From: Bacteroidaceae bacterium
GTDB taxonomy: Bacteria; Bacteroidota; Bacteroidia; Bacteroidales; Bacteroidaceae
Reading direction: 5' to 3'
DNA: 49,842 bases
NCBI GenBank assembly: GCA_017483605.1
Contig: JAFUWG010000011.1
Location: forward strand, 1-49,842
Part shown: piece after piece, positions 16,552 to 24,260 of the stretch
Position numbering within the stretch: the first letter of the stretch is position 1
Layout: every line of letters starts with the position of its first letter
Position numbers and translations under genes: made by a program
The notes under the pieces: model-generated
What the model was told of the DNA's origin: nothing
Seen by the model: only the letters and a program-made list of their open reading frames with translations
The model's database searches: none

Positions 16552-18333
16552 TCATTCTTTGGGTGGAATCTGCACCGGCAGGTCGTTCCGCTGTGCTTCG
16601 ATGTGTGGAGACATGATTTCCACACCTGCCCCGTGCATGGTGTCAAGGATGTTCTGATGCAGGGCGGAATAAACGGCAGAGAGGGTCTTGGCACGTTCGG
16701 TACTACCGTTAATTTCATACTCCACATAGAAGTCGTCCAGCGCAGTGATGCGGACAAAAGGCTTGGGGTGCTTCTTGATGCCCTCCGTCTTGTCGGCTGC
16801 TTCGAGCAGGAGTGCCTCAATCTTCGACCAAGGTTCGTCATAGCCAATGGTGATTTTGGTGTGAACGATGATGCCGAACCGTTGGGCAGCGAAAGTATAA
16901 TTGGAGGTGTCGGAACTCATCATGTTGGAGTTCGGGATGGTGACAATCTCATTTTTTCGGGTGCGGACACGCGTGACCAGCATACTCTTCTCGATGACCT
17001 CGCCCTCTGTCTCGCCAAAACGGATGATGTCACCCACGCGGAACGGCCGCATGTAGGTCATCACCAGCCCTGCCATGATGTTGCCCACCACAGAGGTGGA
17101 ACCCAGCGAAATGATGGCTGCGATGAACACCGAAACGCCCTGGAAAATCTCAGAATCGGAGTTGGGCAGCAAGGGCCATATCATCACGAGCATGAAAGAA
17201 TAGAAGAGCACCCGCAGAATGGTGTAGGTGGGCAGTGCCCAATCGGTGTAAAAGCCGTTGATGCGGAGCCTTCCCGCCGCAATTTCGTTGGCAAAATAGC
17301 GAACGAGTCGCAGCAGATAGTGGAAGCAGACGACGATGACAACGATTTTGAAGAGATTGGGCAGGTAGGCGACGATGCTGCCAAAGATGTCTTTCAGCGG
17401 CCCCCACACATAGCCGAGGATGGTGTAAGTGAAAGTTTTCGTTTCGGGAAAGACGGAGAACAGCAAAGGTACGCTGACCAGCAGGGAAAGAAGGAGGATG
17501 ATGAGCCGCAAGAAGTTGAATGCCACAATGATGAACACGCCCAGACGGTGGGTGTCGAGCAGCGGATAGTTCTTGATGCTGACCGATTTGATGGTACGCA
17601 GCAACTTGCGGGTGACGCTAAACTTCCAACGACGGAACAACCAGACAATGCCCCAAATGACGAGCACCTGTCCCACCAAGATGAGTGCCACCCATCCAAA
17701 GCCCTGCAACTTCTGCTGCAAGCCGTACTTCTCGTGCAGAGCCGCCACTTTCGTCCCGATGGCATCGCGATACAGTTCTGCCAACTGCAACCTGTCGGTA
17801 TTGTTCCACAGGGCATCAAGGTCGGTGACACTGAGGATGACGGTTTCGCCAGCCATCACGTCGGTCGATTCTTCGCTGTCAAACACATACACCGAGTCGG
17901 CAAACATCGTCAGTTTCTTGCCCGTCTCCATGATGCGGCTCTTGGCTGCCTGCACACGTGCCTCGGGCAACATGCCACCCTTTCGGGCATAGATGACCAG
18001 CAGCGTGTCGCCTTCCACCACCAAGGGTGCTCCTTGCGTCACGCTGCGCAGCGAATCGACACGAGCAATGCGTTCAGCCTGCCGCAGCGAGTCTTCGCGG
18101 GCACTCATGCCTGTCCGCTCCAACTGCTCCTGCATCATGATGCTCTGCAATTTCAGTTCCTGCACCTGATTCCGCAGTTCTTCCACGATGGAGTCATTCA
18201 CCGCCTTCAGCGAATCGAGGGCAGACACCGTCTCCGCAATGTCCGTCTCGGCAGGTGCTTCCTGAGCCCAACCGAGCGTTGCCGTCAGCCACACCATGCA
18301 CAGCCACAGCATCTTCATGAACGCATTTCTCAT
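16552..18333 (-). CDS. MscS-family mechanosensitive ion channel
   Basis: 593-residue inner-membrane channel that opens under membrane tension to release solutes. Signal peptide-like MRNAFMKMLWLCMVWLTATLGWAQ region at 1-24, then a periplasmic coiled-coil stretch (about 35-100). Hydrophobic segments begin near residue 212 (GWVALILVGQVLVIWGIVWL), followed by four more. The last is the pore-lining helix 'AAIISLGSTSVVGNIMAGLV', running into the beta domain 'FRVGDIIRFGETEGEVIEK' and 'TIPNSNMMSSDTSNYT', both MscS hallmarks. The frame opens at 18369, but that would overlap the upstream gene by 29 bases and bury the signal peptide, so ATG 18333 (7-base gap) is chosen. Last gene of the probable operon with bcp. 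Confidence 0.88.
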   Translation of the reverse strand: MRNAFMKMLWLCMVWLTATLGWAQEAPAETDIAETVSALDSLKAVNDSIVEELRNQVQELKLQSIMMQEQLERTGMSAREDSLRQAERIARVDSLRSVTQGAPLVVEGDTLLVIYARKGGMLPEARVQAAKSRIMETGKKLTMFADSVYVFDSEESTDVMAGETVILSVTDLDALWNNTDRLQLAELYRDAIGTKVAALHEKYGLQQKLQGFGWVALILVGQVLVIWGIVWLFRRWKFSVTRKLLRTIKSVSIKNYPLLDTHRLGVFIIVAFNFLRLIILLLSLLVSVPLLFSVFPETKTFTYTILGYVWGPLKDIFGSIVAYLPNLFKIVVIVVCFHYLLRLVRYFANEIAAGRLRINGFYTDWALPTYTILRVLFYSFMLVMIWPLLPNSDSEIFQGVSVFIAAIISLGSTSVVGNIMAGLVMTYMRPFRVGDIIRFGETEGEVIEKSMLVTRVRTRKNEIVTIPNSNMMSSDTSNYTFAAQRFGIIVHTKITIGYDEPWSKIEALLLEAADKTEGIKKHPKPFVRITALDDFYVEYEINGSTERAKTLSAVYSALHQNILDTMHGAGVEIMSPHIEAQRNDLPVQIPPKE

Positions 18334-18340
18334 ATCTGAT

Positions 18341-18940
18341 TTACAAATGTGCCGCTCCATCCACGGCATCGAAAAGTTTGCTAAACCGCTTCACCCACGC
18401 CAGATAGTTCTGATAGTGGGAATCGTACTTTGCAGGCACGGTGGCACCTGAGTATTCGTCGGCAAAGGCACCCGCCTCAGCGACCTTTCGGCTCTTCACC
18501 AGCACCTTGACGAGTTTGCCGGCATTGAAATAGAAACGAAACTCATGCATCGTCGCTATGTCCTCATCAGCATCGGGGGTCTGTGCATAGATGAAATGGA
18601 TGCGACCCTTCTCATCGTAAAGATACTCCTCATAGAACTCGCGTGCCGCAAAGTTGTACTTCGTCGTCACCATGTGCAGGTAGTGAGTGGGATAAATCTC
18701 GTCATCGTCCCGCTCGCCCCAATACATCCGTGTGTCCTCAAAGTGAGGACCCGTGCCGGGCAGGTTCTGCCGCACCAGCACCTGGTAGTATTCGGAGGGT
18801 CTTCCCTCCTCTCGCATCATCTCGGCTATATCTGCCTTCAGAGCCGCGTATTCCTTGCGAATGCTCTCCACGGCATCCTGTGCATAGGTCATCTGTGCCC
18901 ATGCAAATGACAAAAATGTGAACAAAACAAATCTTTTCAT
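18341..18940 (-). CDS. Small secreted protein, unknown function
   Basis: 199 residues with a Sec signal peptide (MKRFVLFTFLSFAWAQMTYA, cleavage before QDAV). The mature part is acidic and aromatic-rich (YLHMVTTKYNFAAREFYEEYLYDEKGRIHFIYAQ), the pattern of a small all-beta periplasmic protein reporting sequential strands. I do not recognise the family. It starts 39 bases after bcp and stops 7 bases before the MscS gene, so it is probably made with them; a link to envelope or stress functions is only contextual. Confidence 0.8.
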   Translation of the reverse strand: MKRFVLFTFLSFAWAQMTYAQDAVESIRKEYAALKADIAEMMREEGRPSEYYQVLVRQNLPGTGPHFEDTRMYWGERDDDEIYPTHYLHMVTTKYNFAAREFYEEYLYDEKGRIHFIYAQTPDADEDIATMHEFRFYFNAGKLVKVLVKSRKVAEAGAFADEYSGATVPAKYDSHYQNYLAWVKRFSKLFDAVDGAAHL

Positions 18941-18979
18941 AAGCCTTTAAGTATGAGTTTGTTCTGTATTCATTCCCTT

Positions 18980-19438
18980 TTATTGAACCGCATCAAGAAT
19001 TTGCTCAGCATGAATCTTTGTCTTGATTTCCTTGGGCGTGAAAATCTTCTCGACGACACCCTCCTCATTCACCAGATAAGTGGTACGCAGCGTTCCCTCC
19101 ACCTTTTTGCCATACATGGTCTTTTCGCCCCATGCACCAAGTGCCCGCAAGAGCGTCTTATCCGTGTCGGCAATCAGCGGAAACGGCAATCCATGCTTCT
19201 CAATAAATTTCTGATGGCTTGCCGCCGAGTCCTTGCTCACGCCCACCACAGCATAGCCCGCCTCCTGCAACTCCGCATAATGTTCCTTCAGCGAACATGC
19301 CTCAGCCGTGCATCCACTCGTGTTATCCTTCGGATAGGCATACACAATCAGTTTCTTGCCCCGGAACTGAGCAAGCGTCACTTCTTCGCCCCGCTCGTTC
19401 ACGCCGAGCACCTCCGGCAATTTGTCTCCCACTTTCAT
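18980..19438 (-). CDS. bcp: Thioredoxin-dependent thiol peroxidase (BCP/PrxQ)
   Basis: Reduces hydroperoxides with thioredoxin as donor; cytoplasmic. 152 residues from ATG 19438 (the frame can be pushed to a TTG at 19444, but MKVGDKLPE is the normal family start). Peroxidatic Cys43 and resolving Cys48 sit in 'YPKDNTSGCTAEAC', the PrxQ spacing of four intervening residues; 'VVGVSKDSAASHQKF' and 'FPLIADTD' are further family blocks. A TACCTTTG promoter box lies 40 bases upstream. First gene of a likely three-gene operon with the secreted protein and the MscS channel. Confidence 0.95.
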   Translation of the reverse strand: MKVGDKLPEVLGVNERGEEVTLAQFRGKKLIVYAYPKDNTSGCTAEACSLKEHYAELQEAGYAVVGVSKDSAASHQKFIEKHGLPFPLIADTDKTLLRALGAWGEKTMYGKKVEGTLRTTYLVNEEGVVEKIFTPKEIKTKIHAEQILDAVQ

Positions 19439-19478
19439 TGTCAATACGATGATAAAAGATTGTTATAGTTCTTGTTTG

Positions 19479-19486
19479 CAAAGGTA
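19479..19486 (-). promoter_or_regulatory. -7 box upstream of bcp
   Basis: TACCTTTG on the minus strand, 40 bases before the bcp start. The -33 element is not clear in the A-rich DNA above it. Confidence 0.65.
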
Positions 19487-19707
19487 AGACAAAAAAGCGG
19501 ATAAAACGAAAAAGGCAAAAGGAAAATGCATCTTCACCAGAAAAACAGCCTCAGAAACCCACCCAAACTATTAAGAAAGCCACAAAATTTTGTATCTATG
19601 CATTCGGAAAAGACGATTTGAACACACATCATCCAACCTCACAGCATTTATTTTCCACCTCCACACAAAAAAAAACCACGAATCTTTTTCGGTTCAAAAG
19701 TTTTCGC

Positions 19708-19715
19708 TATCTTTG
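19708..19715 (+). promoter_or_regulatory. -7 box for the glycosylation cassette leader
   Basis: TATCTTTG followed by CACC. It lies about 300 bases upstream of the first start codon, leaving a long untranslated leader. Confidence 0.7.
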
Positions 19716-19719
19716 CACC

Positions 19720-20014
19720 TAATCACTGCCACAAGGCTTCAGCGGAGGTCGGCGGTGTGACTTATGGGTTAAATTTAGCGTTGGCTATTATTCAAAAACG
19801 TTCAGAAACTTGCAGGTGGAAAGAACATAGTATCAGAATAGTGGTGACGCTCACTGTATAGTGGGCGTTTTCCTGTTTTGATATTATAGGTTTCCTGCAA
19901 GTACCTTGAACGTTGGACGGGAATGCGTCCACGTTTTGTGTCTAAAAGCAAGGTGCTTGCAGGGAACTTTTTGGTTTGATGGCTTGACGTATTAGTTATC
20001 TTTCAAAAAAGGAC
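19720..20014 (+). ncRNA. Structured leader with two competing hairpins (putative attenuator)
   Basis: No gene is seen here, but the RNA has strong pairing. Fold 1: AACGTTCA (19797-19804) with TGAACGTT (19907-19914) and ACTTGCAGG (19808-19816) with CCTGCAAGT (19894-19902), enclosing a 9-bp hairpin (19847-19855 with 19860-19868). Fold 2: 19891-19908 with 19949-19966, 18 consecutive pairs including two G-U, enclosing a small hairpin (TGGACG/CGTCCA) and followed by a run of five T at 19968-19972. The two folds share the segment 19891-19914 and exclude each other. Fold 2 looks like a terminator and fold 1 like its antiterminator. The signal is unknown, and the element could be a known RNA family I do not recognise. 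Confidence 0.6.
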
Positions 20015-21634
20015 ATGAATAATAAGAATAAAATTTTACTAACACTACTGATTATCGGTGTGGCATTTTGGATAATTAACACTTTTACTCCAGAATATCT
20101 TGATGATTATTTGTACAAGTTTGCTTTTGAGGTTCAAGGAGTCAACATTAAACATCCTATAACCACCTTGAACGATGTCTTTGTTTCACAATTCAATCAT
20201 TATTTTTGTTTTAATGGTCGTGTGATTGTACACACCATAGTACAGATTTTCACAGGTTTGTTAGGGAAAGACATTTTTAACGTATTCAACGCGTGTATGT
20301 TTATGCTGTTTGTCTTTTTGACAACGAAGCTTACATCACAAATAAATATGTTAAACCTTTTTTTTAGCACAGCGATTATCTTTGTTCTTTTCCCCTCTTT
20401 CAATGATTGTGCTTTATGGATGACCGGAAGTATAAATTACTTGTGGTCATCTACAATTGTATGTCTATTCTTATATTGTTTTGCCCTAATAGAGAAAAAG
20501 GAACTGAAGAAAAAACATATTTTATGGGGTGGACTCTGCATTTTTGCTGGTTGGTCGCACGAAGGTATAACTTTCCCTTTAGCATTAAGCCTACTTATTT
20601 ATTCTACTGCTAATTATAAAACAATATATAATAGAGCCGTTTTTCCCCTAATTGTTGGTTTTATACTCGGAGCTTTCTTATGCGTATTCTCTCCAGCAAC
20701 ACTTAGTAGAGGTGACATAAATGAAGGGCTGAAAGCTTCCATTCTAATATCAAAAATATTTTCAGGGTTAACATTGTGCATGAAACTGAGAGCAATATGG
20801 CTGCTAGTGATGATATTAATTATTTTATCTATAATAAATCGCAAAAAATGGGGTACATGGATTCAGAATTATTATTTTAGGAATCTGATTCTATGTAATG
20901 CCTACATTTTGTCATTAGGTGTTATTTTTCTTTCAGGTTTTACTTCATCAAGAACAGCTATTGCGGAAGAACTTTTGGGGATTGTATTATTACTGAATCT
21001 GTTGGAATATCTCAATATGAAATATATGCACTATATTAAAGTCGCATTTTGTGTTGCATTTCTTTTGATTTATAGCAATATTGTTTATTATTCAATAAAG
21101 AATTATGAAGAATATAACAATCTTCTATCACAAATTCAAGAAAAAAAATCTTCTGTCATTATAACAAACGAGGTACAAGTCTCTAAGGAATTGAAACGAT
21201 ACATTAGGATGCCCTTAGAAAGTACAGATAGTGAATTCTATGAGAGTTTTTGCTACAATAGTGCTTGGAACAATCTAATGAGCATTACATATCATTGCGA
21301 CAGTTTAGTGTTTATTCCTTCTATGGTTTATGAAGACATTGTCGAAAATAATGCACGAATAGGGAACATTAAGAGTCAAAATAAATACCCTTTTTATGTG
21401 ATACCTGTACCGCTCGATTTTAATGGGAATCGCGTTACCTTCTTATTGAAGCCTACAATTTTCTCTAAACTTCCTTTTTACATTCGCCCCATAGCTCATA
21501 GGATGGAGAAATATATGGCGAAGCAACTTCCTGCTAATAAGATAAGCTATATTATCATAAACAATCATCGATATTTGCTGGTTGGCAAGAACCATCTGAT
21601 TGATGATAGACTAAATGATATAATCATAGAATAA
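20015..21634 (+). CDS. Polytopic membrane protein, probable glycosylation function (DUF6056-like)
   Basis: 539 residues with about ten hydrophobic segments. The first membrane helix (ILLTLLIIGVAFWIINTF) is followed by an external loop holding 'EYLDDYLYKF', an Asp-Asp placement that recalls GT-C glycosyltransferases, then 'HYFCFNGRVIVHTIVQ', which resembles the DUF6056 family of Bacteroidota. The C-terminal third is a soluble domain. Function is inferred from neighbours: it is followed 8 bases later by a polyprenyl-phosphate sugar synthase-like GT2 and then GtrA, the three-gene layout of O-antigen or teichoic acid glycosylation cassettes, in which the third protein transfers the lipid-linked sugar. 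The gene is much more AT-rich than the genes around the cassette, which suggests acquisition. Confidence 0.7.
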   Translation: MNNKNKILLTLLIIGVAFWIINTFTPEYLDDYLYKFAFEVQGVNIKHPITTLNDVFVSQFNHYFCFNGRVIVHTIVQIFTGLLGKDIFNVFNACMFMLFVFLTTKLTSQINMLNLFFSTAIIFVLFPSFNDCALWMTGSINYLWSSTIVCLFLYCFALIEKKELKKKHILWGGLCIFAGWSHEGITFPLALSLLIYSTANYKTIYNRAVFPLIVGFILGAFLCVFSPATLSRGDINEGLKASILISKIFSGLTLCMKLRAIWLLVMILIILSIINRKKWGTWIQNYYFRNLILCNAYILSLGVIFLSGFTSSRTAIAEELLGIVLLLNLLEYLNMKYMHYIKVAFCVAFLLIYSNIVYYSIKNYEEYNNLLSQIQEKKSSVIITNEVQVSKELKRYIRMPLESTDSEFYESFCYNSAWNNLMSITYHCDSLVFIPSMVYEDIVENNARIGNIKSQNKYPFYVIPVPLDFNGNRVTFLLKPTIFSKLPFYIRPIAHRMEKYMAKQLPANKISYIIINNHRYLLVGKNHLIDDRLNDIIIE

Positions 21635-21642
21635 AGTGTATT

Positions 21643-22587
21643 ATGAATAAAAAAGTTTCAATTCTCATTCCTTGCTTCAACGAAGAAGAAGGCCTGCCCA
21701 TGTTGTATGATGCACTATGCGGGGATAGTGGCATTTGCAACATTCTAACGAATTATAATTTTGAAGTTCTGCTCATTAACGATGGAAGCAGAGATAATAC
21801 GCTGGAAGCGATTAAACATTACGCTAATCAAGATTCTCGCATTAAGTATATTTCTTTGTCAAGAAACTTTGGAAAAGAATGTGCGATGCTTTCCGGTTTT
21901 GATTATACAAGCGGAGACTGTATGGTCATTATGGATGCGGATTTGCAACATCCTCCCACATTGATACCAGAAATGCTCATGTACTGGGAGCAAGGTTTTC
22001 AAGATGTTTATGCGAAACGGAAATCGAGAGGGAAGGAAAGTTGGCTTAGGAAACAATTCTCCTTGACCTACTATCACTTGTTGCAGAGAACGTCCCGTTT
22101 CGACATCCTTGAGAATGTGGGTGACTTCCGCTTATTGGACAAGGTTTGTATTGATGCTTTACGGCAACTTCGTGAAAAAGAAAGATATACAAAAGGAATG
22201 TTTGCTTGGATAGGCTTTAAGAAAAAAGAGATTCTTTTTGAACAAGGAGATAGGCAAACAGGGGTATCCTCTTGGCGGTTTAAGGATTTGTTGAATTTAG
22301 GTATTGATGGTATCACTTCTTTCACAACAGCACCTTTACGTTTCTCCACCATCGTAGGTTTTTTCATTTCTTTGTTTGCATTTATATATATGTGTTGGGT
22401 GCTGCTCAAAGCGATTGTGTGGGGTGACCCCGTGGCTGGCTTCCCATCCTTGATGGTTGTGATACTGTTTCTGGGTGGCGTGCAACTGTTGAGTTTGGGT
22501 ATTATTGGAGAGTATTTGGGACGTGTCTTTAACGAGACAAAAAGTCGCCCTGTATATTTAGTGAGTGAAACAAATGTTGAAAAATAA
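21643..22587 (+). CDS. Family 2 glycosyltransferase (GtrB / polyprenyl-phosphate sugar synthase type)
   Basis: 314 residues. The N-terminal GT-A domain carries 'VSILIPCFNEEEGLP', 'VLLINDGSRDNT', 'YISLSRNFGKECAMLSGF' and 'MVIMDADLQHPP' (the metal-binding DxD region as DAD). 'DVYAKRKSRGKESWLRK' and 'FRLLDK' are typical of the GtrB/DPMS subgroup. Two C-terminal membrane helices (TIVGFFISLFAFIYMCWVLL and LMVVILFLGGVQLLSLGII) anchor it in the inner membrane. Such enzymes move a sugar from a nucleotide donor to undecaprenyl phosphate. Its stop lies inside the start of the GtrA gene, so the two are translationally coupled. Confidence 0.9.
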   Translation: MNKKVSILIPCFNEEEGLPMLYDALCGDSGICNILTNYNFEVLLINDGSRDNTLEAIKHYANQDSRIKYISLSRNFGKECAMLSGFDYTSGDCMVIMDADLQHPPTLIPEMLMYWEQGFQDVYAKRKSRGKESWLRKQFSLTYYHLLQRTSRFDILENVGDFRLLDKVCIDALRQLREKERYTKGMFAWIGFKKKEILFEQGDRQTGVSSWRFKDLLNLGIDGITSFTTAPLRFSTIVGFFISLFAFIYMCWVLLKAIVWGDPVAGFPSLMVVILFLGGVQLLSLGIIGEYLGRVFNETKSRPVYLVSETNVEK

Positions 22588-22951
22588 ACAGGCCGTCTTT
22601 GAAATAGTCCGTTTTATTATTGTCGGAGTCGTTGCAACCGCAATACACTACGGGGTATATTGGCTATTGATGCAATGGCTCAATGTCACTGTTGCCTATA
22701 GTATAGGATACGCCATCAGTTTCATCTGTAACTTTTTGTTAACAAGCCTTTTCACATTCCGGAAAAAAGCCTCAGTAAAAAGAGGAATAGGATTTGGAAT
22801 GGCACATGGCGTCAACTACTTGCTTCATGTATTGTTCCTCCAATTCTTTTTGTGGCTTGGTATATCCAAACAATTAGTACCAATTCCTGTTTTTGCAATC
22901 GTTATTCCAATTAATTTCTTACTAGTAAGATTTGTTTTTAAGAAATTCTGA
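22574..22951 (+). CDS. GtrA-like flippase
   Basis: 125 residues from ATG 22574 (a GTG at 22565 would add three residues). Four membrane helices, as in the GtrA family (IVRFIIVGVVATAIHYGVYWLL, then AYSIGYAISFICNFLLT). GtrA proteins flip the polyprenyl-linked sugar made by GtrB across the inner membrane. 'RFIIVGVVATAIHYGVYWL' and 'NFLLTSLFTFRKK' are family signatures. The start overlaps the GT2 stop by 14 bases, and the 3' end overlaps the convergent AAA+ gene by 14 bases. Confidence 0.88.
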   Translation: MLKNKQAVFEIVRFIIVGVVATAIHYGVYWLLMQWLNVTVAYSIGYAISFICNFLLTSLFTFRKKASVKRGIGFGMAHGVNYLLHVLFLQFFLWLGISKQLVPIPVFAIVIPINFLLVRFVFKKF

Positions 22952-24092
22952 GTGAATATTCCGACCCGTTCCCCATCCGATTCAACCATAATGCGAAGAA
23001 AGGGTCATACACCATGTAAGTGGATTTGTCTTGGGTGATAAAGTCTTTGTCTAACAAGCCACGGAGGGCGGCTGTCACGACACTGACAGTTTGTAGATGA
23101 TACTTTTTGACAAAGGCTTTGCTGGTGACGCTTTTCGCCCTTCCTTCTTTGGCGATGGCGATGAAGACTTCACGCTGTTTCTCTGGAATCTTATCCAAGA
23201 GGTCAGCGTAGGTTTCGGAGAACATGTCAAGAATGTAGGTGATGGCATCGTCCACCATGTCGCAGGTGCAGCGGCCATTAGGTGGAGTCTTGAGGAAGAG
23301 GACATTCAGCACTCTTTGGATGCAGGAGGTGACAGCATCGAAACGCTCGTAAATATTTGCTACAACGCCAGTGTCAATGGCTTTTCCGTATTTTGTGAAC
23401 TGCATTTGTGCAAACTCATCATATTTCTCTACGGGTATGGGCTTTAGGTTCATGATGAGCACCGACTGATAGAATGGTCGGGAGGGTGAGGTGAAAATTT
23501 CGCCCATCAAATGGCGTTTGCTACCAGCAAAGATGAAGGTGGCATTGATGCACCGCTGGATGTAGGTACGCAGGGTCGCCTCCACATTTGGTGCGTCATT
23601 GTAGCGTGTAATTTGCTGAAACTCATCAATTGCCACGAGGCATGGCTTATCTGCCTCACGAAGATATTGGAAGATTTCATCCAATGTGACAGCAGGATTT
23701 TCGATGTCACCTAATCCGAGACTCCAAGTCGGGATGCTATTGATGTCGAATGTGATTTCAGAACGAATGGAGCGTAACACATTCAAGAACCCTTCCCACA
23801 CAGCACGTCCTTTGGGACGCAGTTCATCAAGGATGGCTCGTCCGAAGACATTGACAAAATCACGCAAACTGTTTGTTGCGTATATGTCTATATGAAAAGT
23901 GTAAAAGTGTTCCCTGATTTCTGGCTGATGGAAACAATGATGTATGAGGTCTGTCTTCCCCACTCGTCGAGGGGAAATCAATGCCATGTTGTTACCATTG
24001 GTGGTCAGTTCCACCAATTGTTTGGTTTCTGTTATTCTATCACAAAAATATTCGGCACCAGCATAGCCTTTGGTTACAAAAGGATTGTCCAT
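22938..24092 (-). CDS. AAA+ ATPase of the archaeal-type ATPase family
   Basis: 384 residues. It opens with 'NPFVTKGYAGAEYFCDRITE', a zone typical of the ATPase_2 / archaeal ATPase family, then Walker A 'SPRRVGKTD' (K46) and Walker B 'LVAIDEFQQI' (D156, E157). 'FIFAGSKRHLM' is the sensor 1 region. The C-terminal third has a winged-helix look ('KQREVFIAIAKEGRAKSVTSKAFVKKYHL'), fitting a DNA- or protein-binding tail. Related to STAND-type regulatory ATPases; the cellular role of this family in Bacteroidota is unknown. It stands alone with its own promoter and a nested palindrome (24131-24172), suggesting regulated expression. Confidence 0.85.
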   Translation of the reverse strand: MDNPFVTKGYAGAEYFCDRITETKQLVELTTNGNNMALISPRRVGKTDLIHHCFHQPEIREHFYTFHIDIYATNSLRDFVNVFGRAILDELRPKGRAVWEGFLNVLRSIRSEITFDINSIPTWSLGLGDIENPAVTLDEIFQYLREADKPCLVAIDEFQQITRYNDAPNVEATLRTYIQRCINATFIFAGSKRHLMGEIFTSPSRPFYQSVLIMNLKPIPVEKYDEFAQMQFTKYGKAIDTGVVANIYERFDAVTSCIQRVLNVLFLKTPPNGRCTCDMVDDAITYILDMFSETYADLLDKIPEKQREVFIAIAKEGRAKSVTSKAFVKKYHLQTVSVVTAALRGLLDKDFITQDKSTYMVYDPFFALWLNRMGNGSEYSLRIS

Positions 24093-24111
24093 ATCTCGCT
24101 CATTTTGAGCA

Positions 24112-24119
24112 CAAAGATA
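24112..24119 (-). promoter_or_regulatory. -7 box of the AAA+ ATPase gene
   Basis: TATCTTTG on the minus strand, 20 bases before the start codon. The expected -33 region falls within the nested palindrome beside it. Confidence 0.65.
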
Positions 24120-24130
24120 AATACTTTTTG

Positions 24131-24172
24131 CAAATTATCCTAATTAGGATTATCCTTTTTAGGATAATTTGT
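24131..24172. promoter_or_regulatory. Nested palindrome, candidate operator of the AAA+ gene
   Basis: AATTATCCT, AATT, AGGATTATCCT, TTTT, AGGATAATT: three half-site pairs arranged so that ATCCT/AGGAT repeats give two overlapping palindromes (ATCCTAATTAGGAT and ATTATCCTTTTTAGGATAAT). It overlaps the -33 position of the AAA+ promoter, the expected place for repressor binding. It may instead help end recG transcription. Confidence 0.55.
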
Positions 24173-24260
24173 ATGATTTTTACTTTTGAATGTAAAAAAA
24201 TGAAGAAAAAGTAACATTGGGATGTAAAAAAATCATCAGCCGAAAAGTTTGTTCATGCTT

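Noticed and set aside
16603-18339. 578-codon open frame on the plus strand opposite the MscS gene
   Set aside because: Rich in His, Gln, Asp and Arg with no domain; a shadow created by the codon bias of the real minus-strand gene.
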